A stretch of DNA of 64,000 nt from Bin5 sp965218625 (GCA_965218625.1 CBDCLG010000015.1:62001-126000); one strand, 5' to 3'; counted from the stretch's first letter, positions 35,402 through 45,954 are shown. Numbers and translations: made by a program. Notes: generated from the sequence alone by a model not told the origin.

Positions 35402-36379
35402 TCAATCCGACAGATTCTCGTGGTGAATGCAGGCCACGCTCGGCCCGTCCAGCTGTATCAGGTCGGGCACTGCCGCTTCACACTCTGCCGTCTTCCAGGC
35501 GCAGCGAGGGTGAAAGACGCAACCCTGCGGCCGCTCTCCCAGCCCCGGAATGCGGCCCGGGATCGGGTTGAGGACGTTCTCTTCGTGCAGGTCGTGGGCG
35601 CAGCGCAGCAGACCGATCGTGTAGGGATGGCGGGGCCGGTTAAACAGCTCCGCCACAGTGCCCGTTTCAACGACCTTGCCCGCATAGAGCACGACAGCCT
35701 CGTCGGCGCTGGTAGCCACGACGCCAAGGTCGTGGGCCACGAGCACGACGGACATGGAAAGCTCGCGCTTGAGCCGGTCAAGCAGGGTGAAGATCTGCGC
35801 CTCGACCGTGACATCGAGCCCGGTTGTCGGCTCGTCGGCGATCAGGAGGACGGGTGACGGCGCCAGCGCCATTGCCAGCACGATGCGCTGCTGCATGCCG
35901 CCGCTGAACTCGTGCGGGTAGGCTTCGAGGCGGGCAACTGCGTCGGGGATCTCGACGCGCTCCATCAGCTCGATCGCCTGTTCCTCCCGCTCCGCCTTCG
36001 ACAGAGCGGTATGGTATTTCAAGACGCGCTTGATCTGCTCGCCGACTGTGAGCACGGGGTTGAGCGCGCCGCTGGGGTCCTGCATCATGTAAGTGATGGC
36101 GCGGCCGCGCAGACGCAACAGCTCCCGGCGGCTGATCTCTTCGCCCTGGAAGACGATGCGGTCGGCCTCCCATTCGCCATTGGCGGCCAGACCGTTTACC
36201 AGCGCCATGGCGGCGGAACTCTTGCCGCTGCCGCTCTCACCGACGATGGCGACAGTCTGGCCCGCGCCTACAGTCAGCGAGAGGCCGTCGACTGCGTTCA
36301 GGCGCTGGCGGCCGGCGCCGTAGTGGACGCGCAGATTGTCGATCTGCAGAAGGGGATCAGCGCCGTTCGTTGCGGCCAT
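35402..36379 (-). CDS. Oligopeptide/dipeptide ABC transporter ATPase, DppD type
   Basis: A 325-residue ATPase with Walker A GESGSGKSS, signature FSGGMQQRIVLAMAL and Walker B VLLIADEPTTGLD. The oligopeptide C-terminal extension is seen in RPQGCVFHPRCAWKTAECEA, a cysteine cluster. Its ATG (36379) shares one base with the stop of the DppC-like gene (TGATG), so translation is coupled. It pairs with the DppF-type ATPase at 38358 to drive transport. Confidence 0.94.
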   Translation of the reverse strand: MAATNGADPLLQIDNLRVHYGAGRQRLNAVDGLSLTVGAGQTVAIVGESGSGKSSAAMALVNGLAANGEWEADRIVFQGEEISRRELLRLRGRAITYMMQDPSGALNPVLTVGEQIKRVLKYHTALSKAEREEQAIELMERVEIPDAVARLEAYPHEFSGGMQQRIVLAMALAPSPVLLIADEPTTGLDVTVEAQIFTLLDRLKRELSMSVVLVAHDLGVVATSADEAVVLYAGKVVETGTVAELFNRPRHPYTIGLLRCAHDLHEENVLNPIPGRIPGLGERPQGCVFHPRCAWKTAECEAAVPDLIQLDGPSVACIHHENLSD

Positions 36380-37308
36380 CAGAGATCGGCCTCTTCGAAC
36401 CGGTATTCGGGATCGAGAACGTTGCGGATACCGTCGCCGAGCACGGAGAAGGCGAATACCAGCAGCGAGATTGTGAAACCGGGAATGAATATGTGCCAGA
36501 ACTGCCGGTTGAGGAAGTACTCCTGCGTGCGTGCCAGGATCTTGCCCAGCTCGGGCTGCGGTTCAGCCGGTCCCAGCCCCAGAAATCCCAGGCCGGCCGT
36601 GCTGAAGACGGCAACGCCCAGGTATGTTGTCGCCTGGATGATGACAGCGGTCAGGCAGTTTGGTATCAGCTCGAAGGCGACGATGCGCCAGACCGGCATA
36701 CCCATCAGCTGCGCGGCCCTGATGTAGGCGCGATGGGCCTGGGGGATGGTGGAGCCGCGCATCGTTCTGGTCAGGCGTGGGGTGAAGGTGAAGACGAGCG
36801 CGAGTACGATCGTCATCTCCGGGGTCGTGGTGATCGGTCCGATCTCGATGCCCTGGGTACCCCAGGCCGCGACCAGGATGACGGCCAGGAGGATGCCGGG
36901 AAAGGTGAGCAGGGCATCGATCAGGCGCATCACGATCTCGTCGAAGAGCGAGCCCTGGAAGTAGCCGGTGAGGCTGCCAAGGACGATTGCCAGGATGGTG
37001 GCCATCAGCACGCTGGAGATCGAAATGACGAGGGTCGTGCGCGTGCCGTAGATGAGGCGGCTGAGCATGTCGCGGCCGAGCGAGTCGCTGCCCAGCAGGA
37101 GGCGCTCGCCCGTGGCGGTGGTTGACATCACGTCCAGCGGCAGCAGATCGCCGGCCGCCGCCCTGAACTGCTGTGCGAAATCATATGGCGCGATCTGCGG
37201 GCCGAAGACGGCGATGACGAGGAAGATCAGGACGAGCGCCACCCCGAGAACGACCAGTTTATCGCCGACAAATCGGTTCCAAAGTATTCGAAAGCGCGCC
37301 GTATTCAC
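36379..37308 (-). CDS. ABC transporter permease, DppC/OppC type
   Basis: A 309-residue permease with LLLGSDSLGRDMLSRLIYGT, IVMRLIDALLTFPGILLAVI and EAA loop RAAQLMGMPVWRIVAFELIP. STAGLGFLGLGPAEPQPELG and the terminal GDGIRNVLDPE confirm the type. It starts about 15 bases after the DppB-like gene. Part of a complete dipeptide-type importer. Confidence 0.93.
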   Translation of the reverse strand: MNTARFRILWNRFVGDKLVVLGVALVLIFLVIAVFGPQIAPYDFAQQFRAAAGDLLPLDVMSTTATGERLLLGSDSLGRDMLSRLIYGTRTTLVISISSVLMATILAIVLGSLTGYFQGSLFDEIVMRLIDALLTFPGILLAVILVAAWGTQGIEIGPITTTPEMTIVLALVFTFTPRLTRTMRGSTIPQAHRAYIRAAQLMGMPVWRIVAFELIPNCLTAVIIQATTYLGVAVFSTAGLGFLGLGPAEPQPELGKILARTQEYFLNRQFWHIFIPGFTISLLVFAFSVLGDGIRNVLDPEYRFEEADL

Positions 37309-37323
37309 AGTCTACCCCCAGCG

Positions 37324-38277
37324 TCAGGTGCGCACGCGCGGGTCGAGGACGCCGTACAGGATATCGGTCAACAGATTCATCAGGATGAAGACGGCGCCGA
37401 TGATAAGCACGAGCGTCTGCAGCAGCGCGTACTCTTGCGTCTTGGCCGCGCGCACCAGGAAGAGGCCGATGCCGGGCGTGCCGAAGACGACCTCGACCAG
37501 GAAGGTGCCGCGAAAGATGAGGCCGATCGTGTAGCCGAGCACGGTGACGATGGGCAGGATGCCGTTGTGCAGCATATCCTTGATCACGACCCGGTTGGGC
37601 AGCCCCATCATCCGCTCGAATTGGATGAACGGCTTGTTCTGCACGTCGAAAAGCTCGCCGCGGGTGATGCGGGCGACCATACCGGCCTTGGCCAGGCCCA
37701 GGGCGATGGCCGGCAGCATCATGCTCTGCAGCGAAAAGAGTACGTTGCGCGAGAAATCGATCTGGCCGCTGATGGCCCAGCGATAGCGAAAAATCACGCC
37801 GAAGACGAAGAGAAGGATGATCGCGAGCCAGAAGTCGGGGATCGAGTAGGAGCCGATGCTGAAGAGCCGCGAAAGAGTGTCAAGCCAGGAGTTCGGCCTG
37901 ACCGCGGAGAGCGCGCCGATGCTCAGCCCTACGATGAGCGCGACCAGCGCGCCGCCGACCGTCAGCCAGAACGTGGTGAAGAGCGGCTTGCGCAGCATCT
38001 CCCTGATCGGCGTGCCGGGCGCCATCACGATCATCTCGCCGAAATCACCTGAGAACACACCGCTGATCCAGCGCAGATACTGGGTGTGCACCGGGTCGTT
38101 CAGCCCCAGCTCTTCGCGGATGCGCTCTTTCTGTTCCGCGGTGCCGAAGATGCCGGCCAGCGCCTCGACCGGCCCGCCCGGGGTCACATAGAGCAGGCCG
38201 AACGCGAGGAAGGTGATCAGAATCAGGGTCGGTATGGCGGAAACGAACCTCCGCCCGATGTATCTGAGCAATGACAC
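37324..38277 (-). CDS. ABC transporter permease, DppB/OppB type
   Basis: A 317-residue permease with MSLLRYIGRRFVSAIPTLIL at the start, the periplasmic loop REELGLNDPVHTQYLRWISG, membrane segments such as FWLAIILLFVFGVIF, the EAA region and the C-terminal DILYGVLDPRVRT. It lies between the DppF-type ATPase (38358) and the DppC-like gene (36379) in the same direction. Confidence 0.93.
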   Translation of the reverse strand: MSLLRYIGRRFVSAIPTLILITFLAFGLLYVTPGGPVEALAGIFGTAEQKERIREELGLNDPVHTQYLRWISGVFSGDFGEMIVMAPGTPIREMLRKPLFTTFWLTVGGALVALIVGLSIGALSAVRPNSWLDTLSRLFSIGSYSIPDFWLAIILLFVFGVIFRYRWAISGQIDFSRNVLFSLQSMMLPAIALGLAKAGMVARITRGELFDVQNKPFIQFERMMGLPNRVVIKDMLHNGILPIVTVLGYTIGLIFRGTFLVEVVFGTPGIGLFLVRAAKTQEYALLQTLVLIIGAVFILMNLLTDILYGVLDPRVRT

Positions 38278-38357
38278 TGCGCGGCTAGAGACTCCCTGGA
38301 TGAGGACGGCATCGCGCCGTTGGCTGCGACTGACCGTGACGCCGCACGGCCGCGTCC

Positions 38358-39356
38358 CTACTGTTCAAACTCGATCGTCTGGCCGTTCTCAGGGTATAGG
38401 AAGCAGCGGACTTGATGATCGGCCGAAAGCTGCTGCAAGGCCGGCCCGCGCTCCATGCAAAGCGTTCCCACCTGCTGCTGATAGACGCAACGGGGGTGAA
38501 ATCTGCAGCCCGGCGGCGGCGCGACGGGGGAGGGCGGCTGCCCCTCGAGGGTCGCTTGGCGCGTCGCCTGCGGGTCGATGTCGGCGATTGCGTCGAGGAG
38601 CGCCATCGTGTAGGGATGATGCGGGCGCTCGAAGAGCTGACCTGCCGGCGCCTCCTCCACCACCTTGCCCAGATACATAACGCAGATGCGATCGGCGATG
38701 AAGCGGACCGCGCTGAGATCATGCGAGATGAAGAGGAGCGAAATCCCCTTGTCGCGGCTGATGTCGGCCAGCAGCTTCAATATCTGGACCTTGACGTTCA
38801 TGTCCACAGCCGAGGTCGGCTCGTCGCAGACGATGAACTCCGGTTCCAACGCCAGCGTTCTGGCGAGGGCTACGCGCTGCAACTCGCCGCCGGAAAGCTG
38901 GAAGCTGTAGCGGTCGGCGTAGCGCCGCGGCAGCCCGACCACGTCGAGCAGGCCGTGGACGCGGGCGGTGATCTCGGTGTCGCCGGTGTGGCCCATCTTG
39001 CGGATCGGGTAACCCAGAATTGTGCGCACGTTGTGGCGCGGATTGAGAGACTCCCTGGGGTATTGGAACAGGAGCTGGACCTTCTTGCGCGTGTCTGCGT
39101 CGATCGATGCCAGCGAGCGGCCGCGGAAGCTGACGCTGCCCTCTGTGGGTTGGACAAGGCCGGCCAGCAGCCAGCCGAGCGTCGTCTTGCCGCAGCCGCT
39201 TTCGCCGACCAGGCCGACGATCTCGCCGGCGTCGATTTGCAGCGTCACGCCGTCGACCGCCTGGATGTCGTCTCCGCGCAGGAGCAGGAGCCGCTGCAGC
39301 CAGGTCGAGTTCGAGTAGTAGCGTTTGACGCTTTCGGCTTCGATCAGCGCGGCCAC
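38358..39356 (-). CDS. Oligopeptide/dipeptide ABC transporter ATPase, DppF type
   Basis: A 332-residue ATPase with Walker A GESGCGKTT, signature LSGGELQRVALARTL and Walker B FIVCDEPTSAVD, and the C-terminal oligopeptide cluster PPGCRFHPRCVYQQQVGTLC. It is the first ATPase of the operon, following the binding-protein gene by 150 bases, which contain the inverted repeat at 39421. Confidence 0.94.
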   Translation of the reverse strand: MAALIEAESVKRYYSNSTWLQRLLLLRGDDIQAVDGVTLQIDAGEIVGLVGESGCGKTTLGWLLAGLVQPTEGSVSFRGRSLASIDADTRKKVQLLFQYPRESLNPRHNVRTILGYPIRKMGHTGDTEITARVHGLLDVVGLPRRYADRYSFQLSGGELQRVALARTLALEPEFIVCDEPTSAVDMNVKVQILKLLADISRDKGISLLFISHDLSAVRFIADRICVMYLGKVVEEAPAGQLFERPHHPYTMALLDAIADIDPQATRQATLEGQPPSPVAPPPGCRFHPRCVYQQQVGTLCMERGPALQQLSADHQVRCFLYPENGQTIEFEQ

Positions 39357-39420
39357 GGTCCTCCTCTTGGCGGGCCAAGGAATCTGCCCATTGCCGTTCG
39401 ACTACGGTGTGTGCACAAAA

Positions 39421-39472
39421 CGCACAACGTGGCGTTCGCTTGATCCTCGTGAGCTGACCGACACGTTGTGCG
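39421..39472. repeat. 11-bp inverted repeat between binding protein and ATPase genes
   Basis: CGCACAACGTG at 39421-39431 pairs with 39462-39472 across a 30-base loop, 36 bases beyond the binding-protein stop. Position is like the hairpins after the other binding-protein genes, fitting differential expression within the operon. Confidence 0.6.
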
Positions 39473-39508
39473 CTATATGCTATATCATTGATCTATGCGG
39501 GAGCCGAT

Positions 39509-41191
39509 TTACATCGGCGCATCGCGTTCGGGCGGTCCGTTCTCGGTCTCCGAGACGGTGACGCCGTGAATGATGGGCGTGATGGTGGGGCTGGCCTCGA
39601 TGCCCTGCATGTAGTCCCAGTAGGCCTCGAGCCGGGCGCCGTGCACCACGGGCACGTGGAGGGCGAGGTCGGCGTTCACCATCTGCACATTGCGGACGGC
39701 GTCGGCGTACTCGTCGGAGCCGGGAGGGGCCTCGCGCATGCGCTGCATCGCGCCCATGAAGCGGGCGAGCCATTCCTCGGGCATGTCGTCCATGTGCCAG
39801 GGCGTGATACCGTACGGCGGGGGGTAGTAGCGGCCGTACTCTACGACCCAGATGCCGGAGTCGCCCGCGTCGTGGTAGACGCCGTCAACCTCGTTCTCGA
39901 TTACGCGCGGCCAGTTGGCTGAGGAGACGTTGGCCTCGACGGTGAGCTCGATGCCCACCTGGGCGACCTGCTCCTGGATGATGCTGGCCGGCTTCTCGTA
40001 GCCGCGGCCCTCGGCCAGAACGATGTGAGCGCTGAAGCCGTCGGGGTTGCCGGCCATCTTCAGGTGCTCGCGGGCGGTATCGAAGTCGGAGCGCAGCGAG
40101 TGGATCTTCTCGACCTCCTGGTTGACGAGCGGATCGTCGGCATACCAGAAGCTGAAGGCGGGGCTGCCGAGGCCGGCGTTGACGACGTTGTTGATGTCGA
40201 CGCGGTCCATGGCCGCGCTGATCGCCTTGCGGTTGTGGATGCCCTGCTCGGTGAAGCCGAGGACGCCTTCGCCGACGAAGGCCAGGTAGTTGATGAACGG
40301 GTCGGCCACCGGGATCGAATTCAGGCCGGGCGTCTCTTCGATGCGCGCCTGCAGCGTGGGCGAGACGTTGTAGTACCAGTCCTGCGCCTGCGCCAGAAGC
40401 TGGGAGACGCGCACGGTCGGGTCGTTGACGACCTCGAAGACGAGATAGTGCGGGATGTCTTCCGAGAAGCCGCCCCAGAAGAGGTCCCAGCCCCAGTAGT
40501 CGTCGAAGCGTTTGAGAACGATGCGTTCTTCAACGCTGTATTCGATCAGCTCGTAGGGACCGGTCGTGACGCCGTCCACGGAGCTGGTGAGCGCGGTCTG
40601 CAGGCCCTCCTTCTCGACCGGCGCGCCGTCGTAGGCGCCCTCGGCGACGATGCGCGGGCCGTCGGTCACCGACATGGCCGATAGCAGGAAGGAGTCGGGC
40701 GCGACGAGGTCGATCACGAGGGTGTGGTCATCCTGCACGCTCACTTCTTCGATGTTGACGAGCAGGCTGGATGTGGAGAGCGAGTTTTCCTTGATGAAAT
40801 CGAGAGAGTACTTGGCGTCGGCGGCGGTGAATGCGGCGCCGTTGTGGAACTTCACGCCCTCGCGCAGCGGAATCGTCCAGCGGCGGCCTTCGTTGTCGAC
40901 CGCGGGCAGGGCGGTGGCGAGATTGGGCTCGATTCCCTGGCGGGTCAGCCGGTAGAGGCCATCGTGGTACATGGTTCCGAAGGTCTTGTTCGGCGGCGTC
41001 AACGGGTTGTTGGGATCGACGCCCTGCGGGTCCTGGATGATGGGGTGCTTGATGACGTACTCTTTCGCCATCGCCATCGGCTCGGCGTCCGGCGCGGGCG
41101 CGGCAGCCGGGACGCAGGCGGCGAGGGCCACCCCGACGCCGGCCATACCCGACAGCTGCATGAACTGCCGGCGGGTTAATCGTGACTTCAT
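39509..41191 (-). CDS. Peptide-type ABC substrate-binding lipoprotein (family 5), Tat-like signal
   Basis: A 560-residue SBP_bac_5 protein. The N-terminus MKSRLTRRQFMQLSGMAGVG has a twin-Arg motif (RRQFM), then lipobox ALAAC and an Ala/Pro-rich linker. The family motif is GVKFHNGAAFTAADAKYSLD. It is the first gene of the operon with both ATPases and both permeases, so it is a full importer. It differs clearly from the three copies at 3-9 kb, so it binds a different ligand or class. Confidence 0.93.
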   Translation of the reverse strand: MKSRLTRRQFMQLSGMAGVGVALAACVPAAAPAPDAEPMAMAKEYVIKHPIIQDPQGVDPNNPLTPPNKTFGTMYHDGLYRLTRQGIEPNLATALPAVDNEGRRWTIPLREGVKFHNGAAFTAADAKYSLDFIKENSLSTSSLLVNIEEVSVQDDHTLVIDLVAPDSFLLSAMSVTDGPRIVAEGAYDGAPVEKEGLQTALTSSVDGVTTGPYELIEYSVEERIVLKRFDDYWGWDLFWGGFSEDIPHYLVFEVVNDPTVRVSQLLAQAQDWYYNVSPTLQARIEETPGLNSIPVADPFINYLAFVGEGVLGFTEQGIHNRKAISAAMDRVDINNVVNAGLGSPAFSFWYADDPLVNQEVEKIHSLRSDFDTAREHLKMAGNPDGFSAHIVLAEGRGYEKPASIIQEQVAQVGIELTVEANVSSANWPRVIENEVDGVYHDAGDSGIWVVEYGRYYPPPYGITPWHMDDMPEEWLARFMGAMQRMREAPPGSDEYADAVRNVQMVNADLALHVPVVHGARLEAYWDYMQGIEASPTITPIIHGVTVSETENGPPERDAPM

Positions 41192-41339
41192 TTCCTGTCT
41201 CCTGTGTGGATTGGCGGCATGGCGGCCGTGCCCACGCCAATTGAGTTGAACGAGAAAACGACGTAAGTCAATCGACGGTTGAAGCGATTGGACGGAGACC
41301 CGGGTCGTTGCGGGTCCGCCTGACTGACTTCAGACGAAT

Positions 41340-41954
<615 letters not shown>

Positions 41955-41985
41955 TTTGGTCTCCTGCGGAATGAAAAGGTGTACG

Positions 41986-42870
41986 CTAACTGCCGGTGGC
42001 GCCGGCGGCCGGGTAGAGTAGCGGGAAGCGGTCGCCTTCCCACAGGTCGCCCTCCTGCAGCTCTCCCTCCTTCTGTTCGGCGAGGACGGCCACGTTCCAG
42101 GGGTGGTCGCCGGTGCCGGCCTTGTAGCGCGTGTAGCCGGGCAACATGTGGACGACGATGGTGCGCCGCGGGTCGTTGGTCCGGTTCTCGGTGCTGGCGT
42201 GCAGGGTCCTTGAGTGGTGGAAGGAGATGCCGCCGGGTTCGAGCAGGAGGGGCGCCATCTCGATCGATTCGCCCTCGGGCACGGTGAAGTCGGGCAGGTC
42301 CATGACGTCGGCGTCCTGCTGGAAGAAGTTGCGGTCCGATTGCAACGGCCAGCGGTGGCTGCCGCGAATGACCTGCATGCAGCCGTTCTGCTCGGTTTCG
42401 CCGTCGAGCGAGATACGGGCGGTGAGGGCGTCGCCAGGCGTGGTGCATTGCCAGTAGGCCCAGTCCTGGTGCCAGCCGACGGTGGCTGAGCGTGGGCGGT
42501 CGGGTCCGATGCCCGGCTTGTGCAGCAGCTGGTCCTGGAAGAGGCGGATGCTGTCGGTCCTTCCCAGCTGGGCGGCGATGGCGCCGATCTTCGGTTCCAT
42601 CACCAGGCGCTTGATGACGTTGTCGGCCCACCAGCCGTTGTCGATATTCTTCATATTGGATACGGGGTCGCCCGGCCACCAGTCGAGCTTGTTGGGCGGC
42701 ACGTTGGTCTCGTACTCCTGGGCGAAGACGCGGGCCATGTGCTGCTTGGCCTCAGCCAGGTCGGCCTCGTCGAAGATGGGGCCGACGATGAAGTAGCCGT
42801 TCTCCTCCCAAAAGCGGATGTCCCCCTCGGAAAGTTTGACTGCCTCCAGTGCATCATTCGTAATTGTCAT
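41986..42870 (-). CDS. Phytanoyl-CoA dioxygenase (PhyH) family protein
   Basis: A 294-residue Fe(II)/2-oxoglutarate oxygenase. The first iron pair is in VGWHQDWAYWQC (His-x-Asp) and the second His in GGISFHHSRTLHAS, with NRTNDPRRTIVVHML holding the 2-oxoglutarate Arg. The start ATG 42870 (MTITNDALEAV) has AGGAGG, a strong site, so the longer frame is rejected. Sequence is unlike the PhyH gene at 339. It precedes the superoxide dismutase by 31 bases in the same direction, and the pair may be cotranscribed. Confidence 0.88.
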   Translation of the reverse strand: MTITNDALEAVKLSEGDIRFWEENGYFIVGPIFDEADLAEAKQHMARVFAQEYETNVPPNKLDWWPGDPVSNMKNIDNGWWADNVIKRLVMEPKIGAIAAQLGRTDSIRLFQDQLLHKPGIGPDRPRSATVGWHQDWAYWQCTTPGDALTARISLDGETEQNGCMQVIRGSHRWPLQSDRNFFQQDADVMDLPDFTVPEGESIEMAPLLLEPGGISFHHSRTLHASTENRTNDPRRTIVVHMLPGYTRYKAGTGDHPWNVAVLAEQKEGELQEGDLWEGDRFPLLYPAAGATGS

Positions 42871-43028
42871 TATGGACCTCCTGGCTGCGGCTGTCTCCCC
42901 GCCGCATGGCAAACGAGCTCAGATGGCTTACAACGCGCAAAAGAGGATGGATTATTTCTTCGTGCGATTGCGCCTATGTCTATTGACGCAAAACGTTGTC
43001 TTTCCGTTCTCTCCGCCGGGCGCGCGGC

Positions 43029-44003
43029 TCAACCGCTTTGCGACCGGCGCAGCTGCCCGATCGCTGCCAGGTTGAAGCGCCGCTGCGCCACCAGGGGCGC
43101 GATGATATCGGCTGCGGCGCTGAAGAGAAGCAGTGAGCCGATGGCAAACTGCTGCAGGAACGGCGAGACGCCGAGCAGATTGAGCGCGTTGTGGACGACG
43201 GCGAGAAAAATGACGCCGAGAAGCGTGCCGGCGATGGTGCCTTCGCCGCCGAACAGGCTGGTGCCGCCAATCACGACGGAGGCGATCACTTCGAGCTCGT
43301 AGCCGATGCCGGCATTGGTGGTTGAGGCGTTGAGTCTAGCCGACAGCATCACACCGGCGGCAGCGGCCAGCGCGCCGCTGAGAATATAGAGTTTGGCGAT
43401 GTGAAAGCGTGCGTTGATGCCGGCGCGGCGGGCGATTTCGGCGTCGGTGCCGACGGCGATGGTGTAGCGGCCAAAGCGGGTCTTCTTGTGTACCAGGTAG
43501 AGCGCGACGTAGGCGACGCCCATGATAATGGCGGGCACGGGCAGGCCGATAAGATCGCCTTTGCCGAGGAAGGTGAAGGTCTCCGGGTAGCCGCGGCCGG
43601 CTGTTTCGCCGCCGGAGAGAAAGAGGACGCCGCCGCGCACGACGTAGAGCGATCCGAGCGTCATGATGAGGGCCGGGATTCGCAGGTAGGCGACGCCGAA
43701 GCCGTTGACGGCGCCGACGGCGGCCCCAGCCAGGACCGCCAGCAGGATGATGAGGGGGATCGGCAGCCCGGCGCCAAAACCGACGGCGACGAGATAGCCG
43801 CCCAGGGCCACGACGGAGCCGACCGACAGGTCGAAGCCGCCGCCGATCATCAGCAGGGCGACACCGGAGGAGACGAGGCCGATGGCCGCGGCCTGCTGGA
43901 AAATATTCAACCAGTTGTAAAGGGTCAGGAAGCGCGGCTGGCCGAGCGTGATCAGGACACAGAGCAGGGCGAGTGCGCCGACGAGCAGGCCTTGGCGTGT
44001 CAA
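43029..44003 (-). CDS. Ribose/xylose-type ABC transporter permease (RbsC-like)
   Basis: A 324-residue CUT2-family permease. Landmarks are LTLYNWLNIFQQAAAIGLVS, ALLMIGGGFDLSVGSVVALG, GFGVAYLRIPALIMTLGSLY and VIGGTSLFGGEGTIAGTLLG. The start overlaps the stop of the ATPase gene by 4 bases (ATGA). Forms a homodimeric channel with the single-domain ATPase. Confidence 0.93.
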   Translation of the reverse strand: MTRQGLLVGALALLCVLITLGQPRFLTLYNWLNIFQQAAAIGLVSSGVALLMIGGGFDLSVGSVVALGGYLVAVGFGAGLPIPLIILLAVLAGAAVGAVNGFGVAYLRIPALIMTLGSLYVVRGGVLFLSGGETAGRGYPETFTFLGKGDLIGLPVPAIIMGVAYVALYLVHKKTRFGRYTIAVGTDAEIARRAGINARFHIAKLYILSGALAAAAGVMLSARLNASTTNAGIGYELEVIASVVIGGTSLFGGEGTIAGTLLGVIFLAVVHNALNLLGVSPFLQQFAIGSLLLFSAAADIIAPLVAQRRFNLAAIGQLRRSQSG

Positions 44004-44773
44004 ATTGCCTCCTCCGCGGCGCCCATCGTGATCAGGTTTACGATCTCGGCCGAGGTCGTCTCTTTGGTGGTACGGACGCCGACGACGCGGCCGGCCCGCA
44101 TCACGACGATGCGGTCGGTGATGCGGAAGATGTCCTCGAGATTGTGGCTGACGACCATGACGCCGAGGCCGTGATCGCGGAACTGCTCGATGATTTCGAG
44201 AGTCGCCAGCGTTTCGGCGATGCCAAGTGCCGCGGTCGGCTCATCGAGGAGGACGATCTTCGCCTGGAAGAAGATGGCTCTCGCCAGGGCGACGCCCTGG
44301 CGCTGGCCGCCGGACAGATTGCGCACGCGCAGCTTTGGATTCAGGTCGAGGCCGATGCCCGACAGCAGCTCCTTTGCCTGCGCCTGCATTCGGCTCTCAT
44401 TCAGCCATTGGAAGAGCCTGGGGCGCTGCACGAGCTCGCGTCCCAGATGGATGTTGCTGGAGATGTCGAGCGTCTCTATGAGGGCGAGGTTCTGGTAGAC
44501 GATTTCGATGCCGAGACGGCGGGCGTCGATCGGGTCGTTGATTTCGACGGGCGCGTTGTCGACGAGGACCTGGCCATCGTCGGCGCGGGCTACGCCGGCG
44601 AGGATGTTGATCAAGGTGGACTTGCCGGCGCCGTTGGCGCCGACAAGCCCGACGATTTCACGCGGGAAGACGGTCAGAGATGCGTCGTCGAGCGCCTGGA
44701 TCCCGCCGAACCGCTTCGAGATACCCTGTACCTCAAGACACGGGAAATCGGCCTTCCCATTGTTGTCAGTCAT
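44000..44773 (-). CDS. Sugar ABC transporter ATPase, single-domain RbsA-like
   Basis: A 257-residue ATPase with Walker A GANGAGKST, signature LSGGQRQGVALARAI, Walker B KIVLLDEPTAAL and H-loop VVSHN. Canonical RbsA is a fused pair of about 500 residues; this is a single domain, as in the fructose FrcA type. DISSNIHLGRELVQRPRLFQ is typical. It lies between the sugar-binding and permease genes. Confidence 0.92.
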   Translation of the reverse strand: MTDNNGKADFPCLEVQGISKRFGGIQALDDASLTVFPREIVGLVGANGAGKSTLINILAGVARADDGQVLVDNAPVEINDPIDARRLGIEIVYQNLALIETLDISSNIHLGRELVQRPRLFQWLNESRMQAQAKELLSGIGLDLNPKLRVRNLSGGQRQGVALARAIFFQAKIVLLDEPTAALGIAETLATLEIIEQFRDHGLGVMVVSHNLEDIFRITDRIVVMRAGRVVGVRTTKETTSAEIVNLITMGAAEEAI

Positions 44774-44888
44774 GGATATCTCGCGCAGTGTTCGGCCTGA
44801 ATTTCCTTTCCCGCCCGGCGTCTGCGGGCCACGGTCGGCCCTTTTCAGCCGTCTTCATTCGTTGTTCGTTACGCCCCGAAAGGCAACG

Positions 44889-45911
44889 CTATTCTTCGGT
44901 GGGCGGCCCCATCCACTCGCCCATGTCGATGTAGGACTGGACCCTGTCCTGCGCCACGTAGTCGGAGCCGGAGTCGGTGTAGGTCTCGACTTCCATGCCC
45001 TGGTAGTGGTTGTAGATAGCATAGACGCTCTTGTAGCCCATCAGGCGCGGGAACTGAGCGAAGCAGGCGTGGAGCAGACCTTCGCGGACCGATTCCAGCT
45101 CCTCCATCGAGCAGTTGCGGGTTACGACGAGTGCGTCCGAGCCGGCATCGCGAATGGCCTCGGCCGCGCCGAGTCCGTCCTGACCGCTGCAGCCGAAGAC
45201 GCCGGCCAGGTCAGGATGTGCGACGAGAATGTCCTGCAGCGCGTTGTAGCCTTTCTCGCGGCTGGGGCAGGCGAGCGGCATGGCGACGATTTCGGCGTCA
45301 GGGAACTGCTCCACCGCGGCGACGAAACCGGAGGTGATTTCGCGGCAGGCGCTGATCGTCGACGGGCAGGTGGTCAGGGCGAATTTGCCACCACCGCCAG
45401 CGTCCTCGATCAGGCGGACGACGGCGTTCATGACGCCGTTGAAGTTGTCGGTGGCGACGGTGCTGAGGAGTTTGGCGGGAGCGTCAACCCGGGTATCCAT
45501 GGCGACGACCGGAACGCCAAGCTCGTTTGCCTCCTGCACGGCGGGCACGAGCGCGGCGGAGTCGGCCGGTGCGAGCACGATGCCATCGGCGCCGGCGGCC
45601 AAAGCATCCTCGAAGGCCTTGATGCTGTCTTCGACGCCCATGTCACTGGTCCCGGTGGTATAGACAAGCTCAACTTTATCGGGGCCCAATTCGTCAGCAG
45701 CCTGCTGGCAACCCAGAATCGCGCCCTGCCAGAAGACGGCAGAAGCATCCTTGACCTGGCAGTAGATGCGCAACGGGCCTCCTTCGGCTTGCGCTTCCGG
45801 CGTGGCGGTCACGACGACCTCGACCACCGACGGCGGTTCACAGGCAGAAAGCGTGACAGCGAGAACTGCTATCAACGCGACAAGAAGCAACGCTTTTCGA
45901 TTCCGAAACAT
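44889..45911 (-). CDS. Sugar-binding ABC lipoprotein (RbsB-like, periplasmic-binding family 4)
   Basis: A 340-residue binding protein. Signal peptide MFRNRKALLLVALIAVLAV ends in lipobox TLSAC. The fold shows VFWQGAILGCQQAADELG (first strand and helix), VVAMDTRVDAP and AGVFGCSGQDGLGAAEAIRD, which are hinge and ligand-region features of the ribose/xylose type. The acidic C-terminus ends in MGEWMGPPTEE. Ligand unknown. It is the first gene of a CUT2 operon, preceded by a candidate promoter and a palindrome. Confidence 0.92.
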   Translation of the reverse strand: MFRNRKALLLVALIAVLAVTLSACEPPSVVEVVVTATPEAQAEGGPLRIYCQVKDASAVFWQGAILGCQQAADELGPDKVELVYTTGTSDMGVEDSIKAFEDALAAGADGIVLAPADSAALVPAVQEANELGVPVVAMDTRVDAPAKLLSTVATDNFNGVMNAVVRLIEDAGGGGKFALTTCPSTISACREITSGFVAAVEQFPDAEIVAMPLACPSREKGYNALQDILVAHPDLAGVFGCSGQDGLGAAEAIRDAGSDALVVTRNCSMEELESVREGLLHACFAQFPRLMGYKSVYAIYNHYQGMEVETYTDSGSDYVAQDRVQSYIDMGEWMGPPTEE

Positions 45912-45942
45912 GCTTTACCTCCTACTGTAAGTTTGGATGGGA

Positions 45943-45954
45943 ATGACCGGTCAT
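45943..45954. promoter_or_regulatory. Perfect palindrome, candidate operator
   Basis: ATGACCGGTCAT is its own complement and lies 32 bases before the sugar-binding gene, between it and the promoter candidate. It could bind a dimeric repressor. No regulator gene was seen in the window to match it. Confidence 0.4.
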